64,000 nt of DNA from Saprospiraceae bacterium (GCA_022842725.1 JALHOZ010000006.1:62001-126000), one strand, 5' to 3'. Counted from the first letter of the stretch, positions 26,343-35,771 are shown. The notes: generated by a model from the letters alone, not told the origin. Translations and numbers: made by a program.

Positions 26343-28970
26343 TTATTTTATGATCACAACCGTGGAAATGTATATTTCTCCCTGTGTTCCTCTTGCATAA
26401 AGATAATACAAACCCGATACCACCGACTGAATATTCAAAACTTTCTCTGATATCTCAGCTTCTGAAAATGTCCTGACCAATCTTCCGTTTGGCTCAATCA
26501 AAGAAATGTTTTGATAGCTTCCGGAGATATCAGGTCGTATAAAATCTTTTGCCGGATTGGGATATATTTTTGTAATCTTAACCAGCTCAGAAGTTGAAGA
26601 AGACATTTCTATGACAAAATTGACTACTTTACTACACATATTTGCATCTGTGACAGTCAAGTTATATATACCGGGGGCTAGTTTTGTTATATCTGAAACC
26701 GAAGGAAAGAGTTCAAAATTATAGGGTTGTACTCCACCAAAAACATTAAATACTGCCGTTCCGTTTTGGCCGCTTGAAGAAGTTACCTCTACATTTACTA
26801 TCAATTCTTCAGGTTGTTCCAACACAAACTCAGGAGTTATAATTGTACCACCTGTTATGGAACTAGTGATGGTCAACCGATAAATTCCTGCACCAATATT
26901 CTCCAGATTTTGGGTTGAAGCCCCATTGTTCCACAAATATATAAGATCATTGGGACTTCCTCCTGTTATCTGAATCTGAATGCTTCCGTTTACTTCATCA
27001 AAACAGGTCGGCATGACCATAAAAGACTCAATAGTAGTTGGCAGACTTGACGCAATGGATATAGTTTCACAATATACATCTTCCAGACAATCATTTTTAA
27101 TCACCTTCAGACATACATTGTACTGACCTTCATTTCTGAAAATATGAATGGGTTCTGCAGAAGTTGATGAATTTCCATCGCCAAAATCCCACAAATATTT
27201 ATCGGCATTCATCGACAAATTACTAAATTGAACATTTTCGAAATTTTTGATGGTCGAAAATGAAGCAAAAGGTGCATTACTATACACGATGGGTAAAGAC
27301 GCTGATTCTCCCGTTCCTGCATTATAATATGATCCGCTTGCAGAATGTGTCAAAACCAAAGGTCTGACCATAAATTCCATGGTAATTCCGGGTGTAAGAC
27401 ATCCGAAAGTGTGTGATGTATCTGAAACTTCAATGTAGGTATCAAAATTGCCGTTTTCAGAATAATAAAGTAAAAATCTGTTTTGTGTCGCATCCTGTTT
27501 TTTCCAACTCACCTTCACTGAATCACCCGAAACAACGGCTTGAAGATCTGTCACCGAAGGTACAGGATGAAGTCGTAAGGTAGGATCTCCCATCAGCGCT
27601 GTATGAGCATATCTGGCACCAAAACCCATAGAAAAGATGTTTGTATTTGCATTTTGAGTCAATCTTGTACAATACCCGATATGGGCTCCGGATGCCATGG
27701 GATAAAACAACCAATTGGGTCTGCCCGCCCAGGCATTAGTAAGAATATCACCGGAAGCCAAAGCTGATCTCAAAAAATTATTCTGACTGTCCCAATCCCC
27801 AAAATAACTACCAAAAGTCATCGTAAAGACGGATTGAATTTCTTTGGCCACCCATAAATTTTGGGTTGTACCTATTCCGCCACAACTGGTATAAGAGCCA
27901 CCTCCGCATGCGAAAGAAAACACATGTTTTTCATTGATCAGAATATTTTCATAATCAGCTTCTTTTACATTGTTTCTGCCAAACATAGGTATAAAATTCC
28001 GCCATGCGTTTTGTCCGAAACCTTCTTCAAAACCAGGGAAATTATTTTCCATAATTCCGGAGTTAGGATATGGTTTCAACCCTTTCCGCCAAACATGATT
28101 TTTTTGGAGATATTTTTTCAAAAGATCCTTTTCTGATAAAGAAAATGCCGGCAATTTGGAAAAATCAATTCTTCCTACTTCCAACTCAAGATCTGTTGGT
28201 AAAAAAACCTGATCATATTTTCCATCACCGGGAACATTATGGTTTTCAGTTCTGGTAGCCGTGGTTACATTAACGGCATTGTCCGTCCAAACGCCGTTGA
28301 TATCAGCATAAAATACATCAGCCGGCCAGGCTCCCACATGATCCGGCTGGTGACCATCGATGGCCGTACTTCCGGAATAAGGCACAGGTATATGGCCAAA
28401 AAGAACAACAGCCTGCGACAAAGGATACCCGGTTTTAGCCCAGCTCACTATTTTTTGTTTGACTGAAATAACTGTATTTTCCTGTTTTACCCATATCGTA
28501 TCCACCAACCATCCATCACCCTTGATATCCTTAATCCAGGTATTGATATCGGTATCTAATTCTGTAGTAAACCGATCGTCCAAAACCAAAAGACACCTGC
28601 CTCTTTGGTGCACGAATGGTTGTTCTATTCCAAAATCAATAAAACCGACACCTGTGTTTTTGGATACTCTGTAACGATATGGCTTTCCCTTTTCAAAACC
28701 GGAAACTACAAACGAGTCCACATTGGCAGCTACTGTCCCCACAGAAGTCAGCACAGGATTCGCCGGTGTATAATTAACAGAACTAACGGTATATGTTGTT
28801 GCTAAGGCATCATTTAACCAATATAAAACTGCCTTTTGATCCGATTCATTATACTGAAACCACAAAGGAACCGATTTTTTCAGGTCATTTGTATTTTGCC
28901 CTGATATTATAACCGAATTTGATATTCCCAAAAGGACAAACATTAGTTTTGAAAGAAATGAACGTTCCAT
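26343..28970 (-). CDS. Large T9SS-secreted protein with caspase/gingipain-like (C25-like) region, PKD domain and type A sorting domain
   Basis: Using ATG 28970 (MERSFLSKLMFVLLG, signal peptide) the protein is 875 residues; the frame is open 18 codons further. The N-terminal 450 residues resemble a secreted C25-like fold: RCLLVLDDRF, AVVLFGHIPVPYSG, DHVGAWPADVFYADINGVW with His211, LEVGRIDFS and VFSFACGGGSY with Cys355 in the clan CD 'AC' position. I do not see the matching His-Gly 30-60 residues ahead of it, so peptidase activity is uncertain. A PKD domain (WDFGDGNSSTSAEPIHIF), a SprB-like repeat (TGGSPNDLIYLW) and the T9SS tail (ITKIYPNPAKDFI ... GLYYLYARG) follow. A -7 element lies 25 bases upstream. 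Confidence 0.75.
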   Translation of the reverse strand: MERSFLSKLMFVLLGISNSVIISGQNTNDLKKSVPLWFQYNESDQKAVLYWLNDALATTYTVSSVNYTPANPVLTSVGTVAANVDSFVVSGFEKGKPYRYRVSKNTGVGFIDFGIEQPFVHQRGRCLLVLDDRFTTELDTDINTWIKDIKGDGWLVDTIWVKQENTVISVKQKIVSWAKTGYPLSQAVVLFGHIPVPYSGSTAIDGHQPDHVGAWPADVFYADINGVWTDNAVNVTTATRTENHNVPGDGKYDQVFLPTDLELEVGRIDFSKLPAFSLSEKDLLKKYLQKNHVWRKGLKPYPNSGIMENNFPGFEEGFGQNAWRNFIPMFGRNNVKEADYENILINEKHVFSFACGGGSYTSCGGIGTTQNLWVAKEIQSVFTMTFGSYFGDWDSQNNFLRSALASGDILTNAWAGRPNWLFYPMASGAHIGYCTRLTQNANTNIFSMGFGARYAHTALMGDPTLRLHPVPSVTDLQAVVSGDSVKVSWKKQDATQNRFLLYYSENGNFDTYIEVSDTSHTFGCLTPGITMEFMVRPLVLTHSASGSYYNAGTGESASLPIVYSNAPFASFSTIKNFENVQFSNLSMNADKYLWDFGDGNSSTSAEPIHIFRNEGQYNVCLKVIKNDCLEDVYCETISIASSLPTTIESFMVMPTCFDEVNGSIQIQITGGSPNDLIYLWNNGASTQNLENIGAGIYRLTITSSITGGTIITPEFVLEQPEELIVNVEVTSSSGQNGTAVFNVFGGVQPYNFELFPSVSDITKLAPGIYNLTVTDANMCSKVVNFVIEMSSSTSELVKITKIYPNPAKDFIRPDISGSYQNISLIEPNGRLVRTFSEAEISEKVLNIQSVVSGLYYLYARGTQGEIYISTVVIIK

Positions 28971-28994
28971 GTAACAAATATTAATTATATGTAA

Positions 28995-29002
28995 CAAAAG
29001 TA
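28995..29002 (-). promoter_or_regulatory. -7 promoter element (TACTTTTG, minus strand)
   Basis: Exact TAnnTTTG match 25 bases before the ATG at 28970 and inside the longer upstream frame, supporting 28970 as the start. It is flanked by two copies of ATGTAACAAA (28969-28978 and about 28990-28999). Confidence 0.5.
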
Positions 29003-29198
29003 TCTTAAAATTTTGAAATAACATAGAATCTCCAAAAAAAACAGTTGTTAAATAGGACGTGTGGAAGACATTTTAAAAATCTTGAGCTAAAAAATTGACC
29101 TTCGTTTATATTTTTTTTACTACCTTTCGACTTTTAAACAGGAATGTTTGATCTTAAAAATCAAATAAGCCCTAACCCTATTCAAATAATTGAAGTTT

Positions 29199-29226
29199 TT
29201 GGGTTTATTTATTTTTATTATCTTTG
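29199..29226 (+). promoter_or_regulatory. Full Bacteroidota promoter for the PorP/SprF gene
   Basis: TTG at 29199-29201, a 17-base spacer and the exact -7 TATCTTTG at 29219-29226. The start codon is at 29255. It likely transcribes both the PorP/SprF gene and the OmpA-family gene downstream, ending at the terminator at 32438-32475. Confidence 0.65.
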
Positions 29227-29254
29227 AAAACTTATAAAATCAGAAAATTAACAG

Positions 29255-30340
29255 ATGAACCAAATCAAACTTTTGTTATGCTGTTTGTTGTTTTTCACCT
29301 TGAATCTTTCAGGGCAAGACACTCATTTTTCTAATTACCATTTCACCCCTTTGACAGTCAATCCGGCATTGACAGGTGCTTTTAAAGGTACTTTCAGGGT
29401 AGGCGGTATTTATAAAGACAACTACACTTTTTCTCAAAGTGCTAATGGATACCATACAATCAATGTATTTGGAGACAGTCCGATTATGAAAGGCTTCAGA
29501 AGCCGGGACTGGATAGGTATCGGTCTGGAAACCAATCAGTTTTCCTTCTCTGGTTCTGCCAACGATGCGGAAGGGAACGGTGAAAAACATTCATTGAACT
29601 GGACAAATTTCAAAATTAGCGGAAGTTACCATTTTTCTTTGGACAAAAAACAAAATAAAGTGCTTACGCTTGGCGTTCAGATGAATACTTCTTCATTAAA
29701 TTTTAATCAGGAATTGCTTCAGAGCGGAATAAATACCAGATTTCAGTATGCCATGGGCGGAATGGACCCTGATATGACAAAATATCTTCAGGCGATAACT
29801 GAAACAACCACACGCGGCACACAAGCGAGAGCCAGTTTCAGAGACTTTGTTGCCGGATTGCTTTATGTAGGAAAAACAAAAAATGCAGTATTAAGAGCAG
29901 GTTTTGCCATGGAAGGTATTACAAGACCAAGATACGGCGTCAGAAACAGTGGTTCATATACGAAGCCTATCGGTTTACATTTCCATGCAGAATATGACTT
30001 CCGTTTAAACAAAACCACAAGAATCATACCTGCAGCTTACTATTATTCTTTAGGGGCTGCAAATGCACTCAATGTCAACGGAAGAATTAAATACTTGGTT
30101 AATGAAGAAAAGGATTTTACACTCGTAGGCGGATTAGGCGTGCGAAACTTCAGACAAGGACTTTTATTGGTCGGTGCTGAATTTGGCAAGTATCAGGTAG
30201 GAGGAAGTTTTGATTTTGATCTGGGCGACAGTGCCATTGCAAGTCAGGGATTTCATGGTTTTGAAGTAGCCTTGATTTACACAGGTATTATTTACAAAAA
30301 ACCAAAAGCTGTTCCTGTAATTCTTTGTCCTAGAATATAA
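29255..30340 (+). CDS. PorP/SprF family type IX secretion system membrane protein
   Basis: The 361-residue protein has a signal peptide and the PorP/SprF hallmark directly after it: QDTHFSNYHFTPLTVNPALTGAFKGTFRVGGIYKDNY. The rest alternates barrel strands and ends in the outer-membrane-like segment GFHGFEVALIYTGIIYKK. PorP and SprF paralogues insert in the outer membrane and support T9SS assembly, cargo anchoring or SprB secretion. It forms a two-gene operon (26-base gap) with an OmpA-domain protein, the usual pairing for dedicated SprF-type partners. Whether it serves the core machine or a specific adhesin is not clear. Confidence 0.92.
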   Translation: MNQIKLLLCCLLFFTLNLSGQDTHFSNYHFTPLTVNPALTGAFKGTFRVGGIYKDNYTFSQSANGYHTINVFGDSPIMKGFRSRDWIGIGLETNQFSFSGSANDAEGNGEKHSLNWTNFKISGSYHFSLDKKQNKVLTLGVQMNTSSLNFNQELLQSGINTRFQYAMGGMDPDMTKYLQAITETTTRGTQARASFRDFVAGLLYVGKTKNAVLRAGFAMEGITRPRYGVRNSGSYTKPIGLHFHAEYDFRLNKTTRIIPAAYYYSLGAANALNVNGRIKYLVNEEKDFTLVGGLGVRNFRQGLLLVGAEFGKYQVGGSFDFDLGDSAIASQGFHGFEVALIYTGIIYKKPKAVPVILCPRI

Positions 30341-30366
30341 TATACATTAAAATTAAATATAAAGTA

Positions 30367-32415
30367 ATGAGATTGTGGATTCTCCTGTTATCAGTTATTG
30401 TTTATTTACCATGGATTCCTTGTTTTTCACAACCGGTCAGTGAACCTTCTTTTGAAATGTTGTTAAAAGCCGGTGAAGAAAGTGCAACAAAACATGATTA
30501 TTATAGTGCTATAGATTTTTTTCAAAAAGCTTTCGACAAAACCACTACAAATGGTGTACCTGATATGAATCTTGTGGTTACGATAGGCGATTTGTATGTT
30601 AAAGTCCGTGATTATGCGAAAGCGCAAAAAAGTTATGAGCGGGTTTTAAAAAGAGATAAAAAGAAACAATATGATGACATCCGTTTGGCTTATGCCAAAG
30701 TATTGACATCAACCGGTCAATATAAAGAAGCCCTGATTCAGCTTAATTATATCATAACAACAACAAAAGATGAAAAAGAAAAAGAAGAGGCCACTTTGAT
30801 ATGGAAAGGCATCAAACTTATGGATACTTTTCCTCAAAATGTAGAGGCTGATATCATATTACTTTCAGATGCCATCAATTCGGCTTCGGCAGAATCTTCA
30901 CCAATATTTTATCCGGACGGCTCCTTGTTTTTTTCATCTTTCAATAGAAAAAAAGGAGTGATTCTCGATGGTGAAGAAGGAGATTATCATGCTAAAATAT
31001 ATACCTCAAAAAGAGCCGGCCAGGGAAATTTTGAAAAGGCAACCGCTCTTCCATCTATTATCAACAGAGATAAGTTCAATTGCGGAGGTATAAGCTTTTC
31101 TGAGGACGGAAATACCATGTATTTTACCCGCATCAAACTGATGAACAATGCTGTCGAATCATCACAACTTTACGTTTCTCAGTTTAAAGGAGGTGAATGG
31201 TCTCCTGCCAATGAAGTAACGGAATTGGGAAACTCAATCAAAATCCAGCACCCCTCTTTAGGCGAACTTTACGGCGAAAGAGTCCTCTTTTTTACTTCTG
31301 ACATGGCTGGTGGACTGGGTGAAACAGATATATACTACGCTACTTTGAAGGGCTCATCATTTGGCACACCTATCAATCTGGGGTCTCCGATCAATACCGC
31401 TTTTGAAGAAAAAACTCCCTTCTTTTTTGACGGAAAATTATTTTTCAGCTCTAACGGACATCCGGGGATGGGTGGTCTTGATATTTTTCAGGCTTCCTGG
31501 ACGGGTTCAACATGGACTGACCTGAACAATATGGGATTTAATTACAATTCCTCTTATGATGATTTCGGATTAAAGTTCAACAGTGGCGGAACAAGTGCTG
31601 TTTTGGTATCTAACAGACCTTTCACGGATAAAATAAAAATCAACAATAACGAAACTTGTTGTGACGATATCTATCTGGCAAATATCAGGGATAAAGTCAT
31701 CGAACTTATTGTTATCGTAGAGGATGAAAAAGGTAATCTCGATGAAGCTACCGTGGAATTGGTAGACGGAACGGACAAAGATCCTAAGGTAATCGGTAGC
31801 AAAACAAACAGTGCCGGAAACAAGTTTGCTTTTTCACTTCAGGGCGACCGAACATATATTGTGTATACAAACAGAGACGGATATTATACGGACACTTTGA
31901 CATTCAATACTAAAGGAATATTCGATGACCAGACCATTGAAAAGAAAATTGTTGTCAAAGCTAAACCAAGATCAGAGGATTATGACACGTATAGTATCAA
32001 TGAACCTATCCGCTTGAACAACATATATTACGATCTTGACAAATCAGATATCAGACCTGAAGCAGAAAAAGACCTGGCTTATCTTGCAGAACTTATGGAA
32101 CAATATTCCGAAATGGTCATAGAGTTGTCTTCACACACAGACAGTAGATCTGACGACAATTATAATCTTAAATTGTCCCAAAGAAGAGCAGATTCTGCTA
32201 AAAGATGGTTGGTCAATGAAGGTGTCGATCCAAGACGAATTGTCACCCAGGGTTACGGAGAAAAAATGTTATTGAACAGATGTAAAAATGGTGTGAAATG
32301 TTCAGAAGACGAACACAGAATTAACAGACGGACAGAATTTAAAATATTAGCCGGACCACAAACGATAGAAGTTAAAAAATCAAGGCTTGAAAGTAATCTT
32401 CCGGTCAAAAAATAA
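30367..32415 (+). CDS. OmpA-family protein with TPR and PD40 repeats (PorE-like)
   Basis: The 682-residue protein has a signal peptide, then TPR-like helices (about 30-155), a PD40/WD40-type beta-propeller (about 160-430, with repeats such as SSPIFYPDGSLFFSSF), a carboxypeptidase-regulatory-like domain (about 440-520) and a C-terminal OmpA domain (about 545-660: YYDLDKSDIRPEA, LSSHTDSRSDD and NLKLSQRRADSAKRWL). This is the domain order of PorE, which ties the T9SS to peptidoglycan through the OmpA domain. It follows the PorP/SprF gene in one operon and is closed by a strong terminator. Confidence 0.92.
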   Translation: MRLWILLLSVIVYLPWIPCFSQPVSEPSFEMLLKAGEESATKHDYYSAIDFFQKAFDKTTTNGVPDMNLVVTIGDLYVKVRDYAKAQKSYERVLKRDKKKQYDDIRLAYAKVLTSTGQYKEALIQLNYIITTTKDEKEKEEATLIWKGIKLMDTFPQNVEADIILLSDAINSASAESSPIFYPDGSLFFSSFNRKKGVILDGEEGDYHAKIYTSKRAGQGNFEKATALPSIINRDKFNCGGISFSEDGNTMYFTRIKLMNNAVESSQLYVSQFKGGEWSPANEVTELGNSIKIQHPSLGELYGERVLFFTSDMAGGLGETDIYYATLKGSSFGTPINLGSPINTAFEEKTPFFFDGKLFFSSNGHPGMGGLDIFQASWTGSTWTDLNNMGFNYNSSYDDFGLKFNSGGTSAVLVSNRPFTDKIKINNNETCCDDIYLANIRDKVIELIVIVEDEKGNLDEATVELVDGTDKDPKVIGSKTNSAGNKFAFSLQGDRTYIVYTNRDGYYTDTLTFNTKGIFDDQTIEKKIVVKAKPRSEDYDTYSINEPIRLNNIYYDLDKSDIRPEAEKDLAYLAELMEQYSEMVIELSSHTDSRSDDNYNLKLSQRRADSAKRWLVNEGVDPRRIVTQGYGEKMLLNRCKNGVKCSEDEHRINRRTEFKILAGPQTIEVKKSRLESNLPVKK

Positions 32416-32437
32416 AAACCAAGTCGTTGATATTAAC

Positions 32438-32475
32438 AAAAAAGGCTTTTTCCTGATTAGGAAAAAGCCTTTTTT
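32438..32475 (+). terminator. Intrinsic terminator after the PorP/PorE operon
   Basis: A perfect 16-base inverted repeat (core AAGGCTTTTTCC and GGAAAAAGCCTT) around a six-base TGATTA loop, with a T-run on the plus strand and an A-run on the other. It lies 22 bases after the OmpA-gene stop and just before the stop of the convergent transglycosylase, so it may work both ways. Confidence 0.92.
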
Positions 32476-32506
32476 ATTGGATCCTGTCACTACAGATTCA
32501 AACATA

Positions 32507-33418
32507 TTATTTTTTAGGAACTCTGATTTTTAATTCAGTTCCGGGTACAGGATTAACTTTATCTGAAATCAACCAGGGATTATAATATTTTAAAAGCCTG
32601 TAAGTCAGACCTTGTTCATGGGCAAAATCTGCCAGACTTAGGATGGGTTTTTCGATCACGTGGTATGTAAATTCAGGTAAACCCGTGTAATGATGGTCTT
32701 CTTCGACATAATATCCGAAATCTTCAGGATGGCGCATAATTTCTTTGATAGCCACAATCCTGAAAACATACCGTGATGTTTCTTCACTGATGGATAAATC
32801 AAAATAAGAACTTTCTTTTTGTTTGGCCATAGCATTAGCAAATGCAGTAGGTCCCATGTTGTAAGCACCCGCTACATTTGACCAGGAAGAAAATCTGTTT
32901 TTTAATTGCAGCAAATACTTACACGCTGCTCTGGTTGACTTTTCAAGGTTGTATCTTTCATCTATTTCTTCATTAATGATCAACCCCATTTCAGTTGCTG
33001 AAGGTTTCATAAACTGCCAAAAACCTTTAGCACTGGCGGATGAAGTTGCATTTCGCAAACTACTTTCAGCCACTGCAAGATATAAAAAGTCTTCGGGAAT
33101 ATTATATTCTTCAAGAATTGGTTTGATTTGTGGAAAATACTTGTTTGCCAACTTTAAGTGCAACATAGTAGTCGATTGCCAATAGGCATTAACCAATAAT
33201 TCTCTGTCTAACCTCTCTTTTGTATCATCATTAATCGGAATTTTTTCACCCGCAAATGTAAAATCTCTCGAAAGTTTAATAGATTTAATTTGTTGCGGAA
33301 GGTCAAAATATGGAGACAAAGCCGCTTTTTCAGTAGTCGACCAGGCAGCCAACAAAATGATGGCCAAAGTAAAAACGGTGAAAAGGCCAAAAATTTGCCA
33401 TTTTTTTATTTGATTCAT
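32507..33418 (-). CDS. Lytic transglycosylase (SLT domain) with C-terminal LysM-like segment
   Basis: The 303-residue protein has an N-terminal membrane anchor or signal (IFGLFTVFTLAIILLAAW) and the SLT fold of MltD-like enzymes. The catalytic glutamate is in FLYLAVAESSLRNATSSASAKGFWQFM, followed by YNLEKSTRAACKYLLQLKNRF and NVAGAYNMGPTAF. A C-terminal segment (SLADFAHEQGLTYRLLKYYNPWLIS) resembles a LysM or its linker. It cleaves the peptidoglycan glycan strand to anhydro-muropeptides. It stands alone, convergent with the PorE-like gene. Confidence 0.9.
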   Translation of the reverse strand: MNQIKKWQIFGLFTVFTLAIILLAAWSTTEKAALSPYFDLPQQIKSIKLSRDFTFAGEKIPINDDTKERLDRELLVNAYWQSTTMLHLKLANKYFPQIKPILEEYNIPEDFLYLAVAESSLRNATSSASAKGFWQFMKPSATEMGLIINEEIDERYNLEKSTRAACKYLLQLKNRFSSWSNVAGAYNMGPTAFANAMAKQKESSYFDLSISEETSRYVFRIVAIKEIMRHPEDFGYYVEEDHHYTGLPEFTYHVIEKPILSLADFAHEQGLTYRLLKYYNPWLISDKVNPVPGTELKIRVPKK

Positions 33419-33532
33419 GCTTCTTTATTTAAAGGTATAACGTATTTCTGACATTAATTATGCTCATTTATCATATTATGTTTTTTCAGCTTCATGTAGA
33501 TGTCTTATTGTATGAGTTCCATAAAGTCCATT

Positions 33533-34039
33533 TCAGGTATTTTTATAGATCGGCACAGTGCTGCATGGCTCGCCAAACATAATACTTTTGGCAAATGGTT
33601 TCAACAAAAAAGTAACGACTCCGTATGCTTCCGGTGGAACAGGCTTTTCGCCACATCCTTTGACTACTACCCTGCTGTCCTCATAAGAAGACCAATCTTT
33701 TTCCTGCAATATCCTATGATACCAAGCCTTGATGAATTCAGGTTCTGTACCAACAAAAACCTCTGAGGCTACCCCTTCAAGATACTGACTGATGAGCATG
33801 TAAGACCACATGGGAATAATGGCGTCAGATGAACATTGAATCAACACAATTTTATCCTGATACATTTGCCAATCCAATTCTTTTAAAGCCGTCCGAAAGT
33901 CTTTCTCTTTTAAAATTAATCCATGAAATAAATAAGGTTGAATATCAAAAACAACACGTTCCTTGTCCGGAAAAAAATCTTCAAGATTCAGGGTCAGGAT
34001 ACCCGATGATGCTACCCTGTTGATGAGAGGTGATTCCAT
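33533..34039 (-). CDS. DUF2480 family protein
   Basis: The 168-residue protein (start at ATG 34039, MESPLINRVASSG; the frame is open seven codons further to 34060) matches DUF2480, a Bacteroidota family of unknown function. Characteristic parts are LINRVASSGILTLNLEDFFP, QDKIVLIQCSSDAIIPMWSYMLI, and VVVKGCGEKPVPPEAYGVVTFLLKPFAKSIMFGEPCSTVPIYK. The C-terminal GCGE and GEPCSTVPI segments with conserved cysteines suggest metal binding, which is inference. It lies downstream of scpB. Confidence 0.82.
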   Translation of the reverse strand: MESPLINRVASSGILTLNLEDFFPDKERVVFDIQPYLFHGLILKEKDFRTALKELDWQMYQDKIVLIQCSSDAIIPMWSYMLISQYLEGVASEVFVGTEPEFIKAWYHRILQEKDWSSYEDSRVVVKGCGEKPVPPEAYGVVTFLLKPFAKSIMFGEPCSTVPIYKNT

Positions 34040-34087
34040 GTCTTTTACTTTATGAAACAAAAATGAAAGTAAATTAGTTTTTTTACG

Positions 34088-34660
34088 TTAAGATACATCA
34101 TCAGGCTCAGGGTCGCCGATTTGATTGACATCCGGTTCAATATCCTTTAATTTGGGAAGCTCGTCCATACTTTTTAAACCGAAATAATCCATAAACTTAC
34201 CCGTTGTTTGGTACAATAGCGGACGTCCGGGTCCATCACTTCTTCCTGCTATTTCGATCAGTTCTTTATCTAGCAACTTATGTACACTAAAATCACTGTT
34301 GACTCCCCGGATCAATTCAATTTCACTTTTAGTCACCGGTTGTTTGTAAGCAATAATAGAAAGGGTTTCCAATGCAGATTTACTCAATTTTTTATGCGTG
34401 TTCTGACGTAAAAAAGTGCTGACTGTCGGATGATAAGCTCCTTTGGTCATAAATCTGAAACCTCCTCCTATTTCAATAATTTCTATTGCATACATCTCAT
34501 CGAGATAACGCCTCATCAATGTGTCTATGGCTTGACTGACTTCTTCTTCCGGAAATTCAGTTTGGAAACATTCATTCAAAGTCAGTCTGATATCATCAAA
34601 ACTAACTGAAGGATTGGCCATAAAAATGAGTGACTCAATATGTGGTATAATTCTGTTCAA
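34088..34660 (-). CDS. scpB: SMC-Scp complex subunit ScpB
   Basis: The 190-residue protein has the two winged-helix domains of ScpB: IIPHIESLIFMANPSVSFDDIR at the N-terminus and SKSALETLSIIAYKQPVTKSEIELIRGVNSD with LLDKELIEIAGRSDGPGRPLLYQTT in the second. ScpB joins ScpA and SMC to compact and segregate the chromosome. No scpA is adjacent. A -7 element (34678-34685) lies about 20 bases upstream. Confidence 0.95.
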   Translation of the reverse strand: MNRIIPHIESLIFMANPSVSFDDIRLTLNECFQTEFPEEEVSQAIDTLMRRYLDEMYAIEIIEIGGGFRFMTKGAYHPTVSTFLRQNTHKKLSKSALETLSIIAYKQPVTKSEIELIRGVNSDFSVHKLLDKELIEIAGRSDGPGRPLLYQTTGKFMDYFGLKSMDELPKLKDIEPDVNQIGDPEPDDVS

Positions 34661-34677
34661 TGACTACAAATTTGGGA

Positions 34678-34685
34678 CAAAAATA
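34678..34685 (-). promoter_or_regulatory. -7 promoter element for scpB (TATTTTTG, minus strand)
   Basis: Exact TAnnTTTG match about 20 bases before the scpB start at 34660. No -33 TTG at standard distance. Confidence 0.5.
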
Positions 34686-34781
34686 CAGTTTTCACGTGGT
34701 TATGAAGTAAAATAAAGAGATTTTAAATCTCTCCTTTTTATAAAAAAAGAAATAACCGGTTTTTCGTTTATAGTTGATGAC

Positions 34782-35138
34782 TCATTTCCGGTAAAATGAA
34801 AATATCCAAATCAACAATATACAAAAGGAGAATAGAATAACGTAAGCAACAAACTTCATGAGCCTTTCTGCCTTTGGATTTCTTAAAGGTGCGATTTCAT
34901 CCGGCTTATTTTCTTTTAAAAAATAAGTAAAATCTCCAACAACATCTTTTTCTAATAATACGGAAAGTAAAACATTTTCAACAAAAAAACTATACTCTTT
35001 GGTTTCATGGACGTTAAAGTCTATTTTAATGATTTCACCTTCACAATACAATACCACGTGGCCTTCATTACTGTGAAAAAGACCGATTTCATATTTTTTC
35101 CCGTAAGGAAATGTATAATTCCATGAAGATTGAGCCAA
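34782..35138 (-). CDS. Hypothetical protein with C-terminal membrane anchor
   Basis: I do not recognise this 118-residue protein. It has a short strand-rich N-terminal domain (SWNYTFPYGKKYEIGLFHSNEGHVVLYCE), a charged middle, and one C-terminal hydrophobic helix (FVAYVILFSFCILLIWIFSFY), so it looks tail-anchored. It begins 35 bases after the stop of the DUF3299-like gene and probably shares its transcript. A pairing of the two in the envelope is possible but unsupported. Confidence 0.6.
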   Translation of the reverse strand: MAQSSWNYTFPYGKKYEIGLFHSNEGHVVLYCEGEIIKIDFNVHETKEYSFFVENVLLSVLLEKDVVGDFTYFLKENKPDEIAPLRNPKAERLMKFVAYVILFSFCILLIWIFSFYRK

Positions 35139-35173
35139 AAAAACGGTTTTAACCCTGGATCAAATCAGTCACT

Positions 35174-35614
35174 TCAGGATTTTACCAATCTGACATTGAC
35201 CAATTTGTACATCAGGCGATTTATATCTTTGTCATTCAATTTTAAAATTCCTTTGATGGTCACTGCATCGGCAGAATATTTGATCGGCTCCAAAGCCAAA
35301 ACTTCCATAACCGTTTCTGGTCCGGCACCACCGCAGAAAAAACACATACTGTAGGGAAAAGCTGAAAATATAAATTCCGTGTGTGATTTATACCCTTCTA
35401 CCGGGATGATATAACCTTTTAAGGTAACTTCTTTGCCATCTAATGCTTTCACCTGATCACTGAACACAGGTTTATCAATTTTAAAACCCATGAGCTCGTC
35501 ATATTCCTTTTTATAAGAAAGTTTGCCAAGCGTTTTCCATACATTTTCTGATTGCTGAGCAAATATTGAAACAGAAAAACCAAACAAAAAAATCGTCAAA
35601 ACAAATCTTACCAT
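35174..35614 (-). CDS. DUF3299-like periplasmic protein
   Basis: The 146-residue protein has a cleavable signal peptide (MVRFVLTIFLFGFSVSIFAQ). The body has an OB-like pattern, KALDGKEVTLKGYIIPVEG followed by HTEFIFSAFPYSMCFFCGGAGPETVMEV, similar to DUF3299 proteins. The CFFCGG dithiol with downstream acidic residues could bind a metal or be redox-active. Function unknown. It is the first gene of a small leftward unit. Confidence 0.65.
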   Translation of the reverse strand: MVRFVLTIFLFGFSVSIFAQQSENVWKTLGKLSYKKEYDELMGFKIDKPVFSDQVKALDGKEVTLKGYIIPVEGYKSHTEFIFSAFPYSMCFFCGGAGPETVMEVLALEPIKYSADAVTIKGILKLNDKDINRLMYKLVNVRLVKS

Positions 35615-35741
35615 GTCTTCAGAAATATTATTTTACATGAACAAACATAACGAATGGATCAAACAAAAGGTTGCACATCATCTATGCTTTAACACACATG
35701 AGTTATTAAAGACAAAAATCGTCATTCAACTACTTTCAGTC

Positions 35742-35771
35742 TTGTAAAAATTGTAAAAAGTTATATCTTTG
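35742..35771 (+). promoter_or_regulatory. Consensus Bacteroidota promoter for the acyl-CoA dehydrogenase gene
   Basis: TTG at 35742-35744, a 19-base spacer and the exact -7 TATCTTTG at 35764-35771: the textbook arrangement. The start codon is at 35819, so the leader is about 43 bases. It probably drives the three rightward genes to 38265. Confidence 0.75.

Noticed and set aside
34687-34702. parS-like CACGTG near scpB
   Set aside because: Only the central six bases fit; the flanks do not match the parS palindrome. A similar half-site at about 37227 lies in coding sequence.
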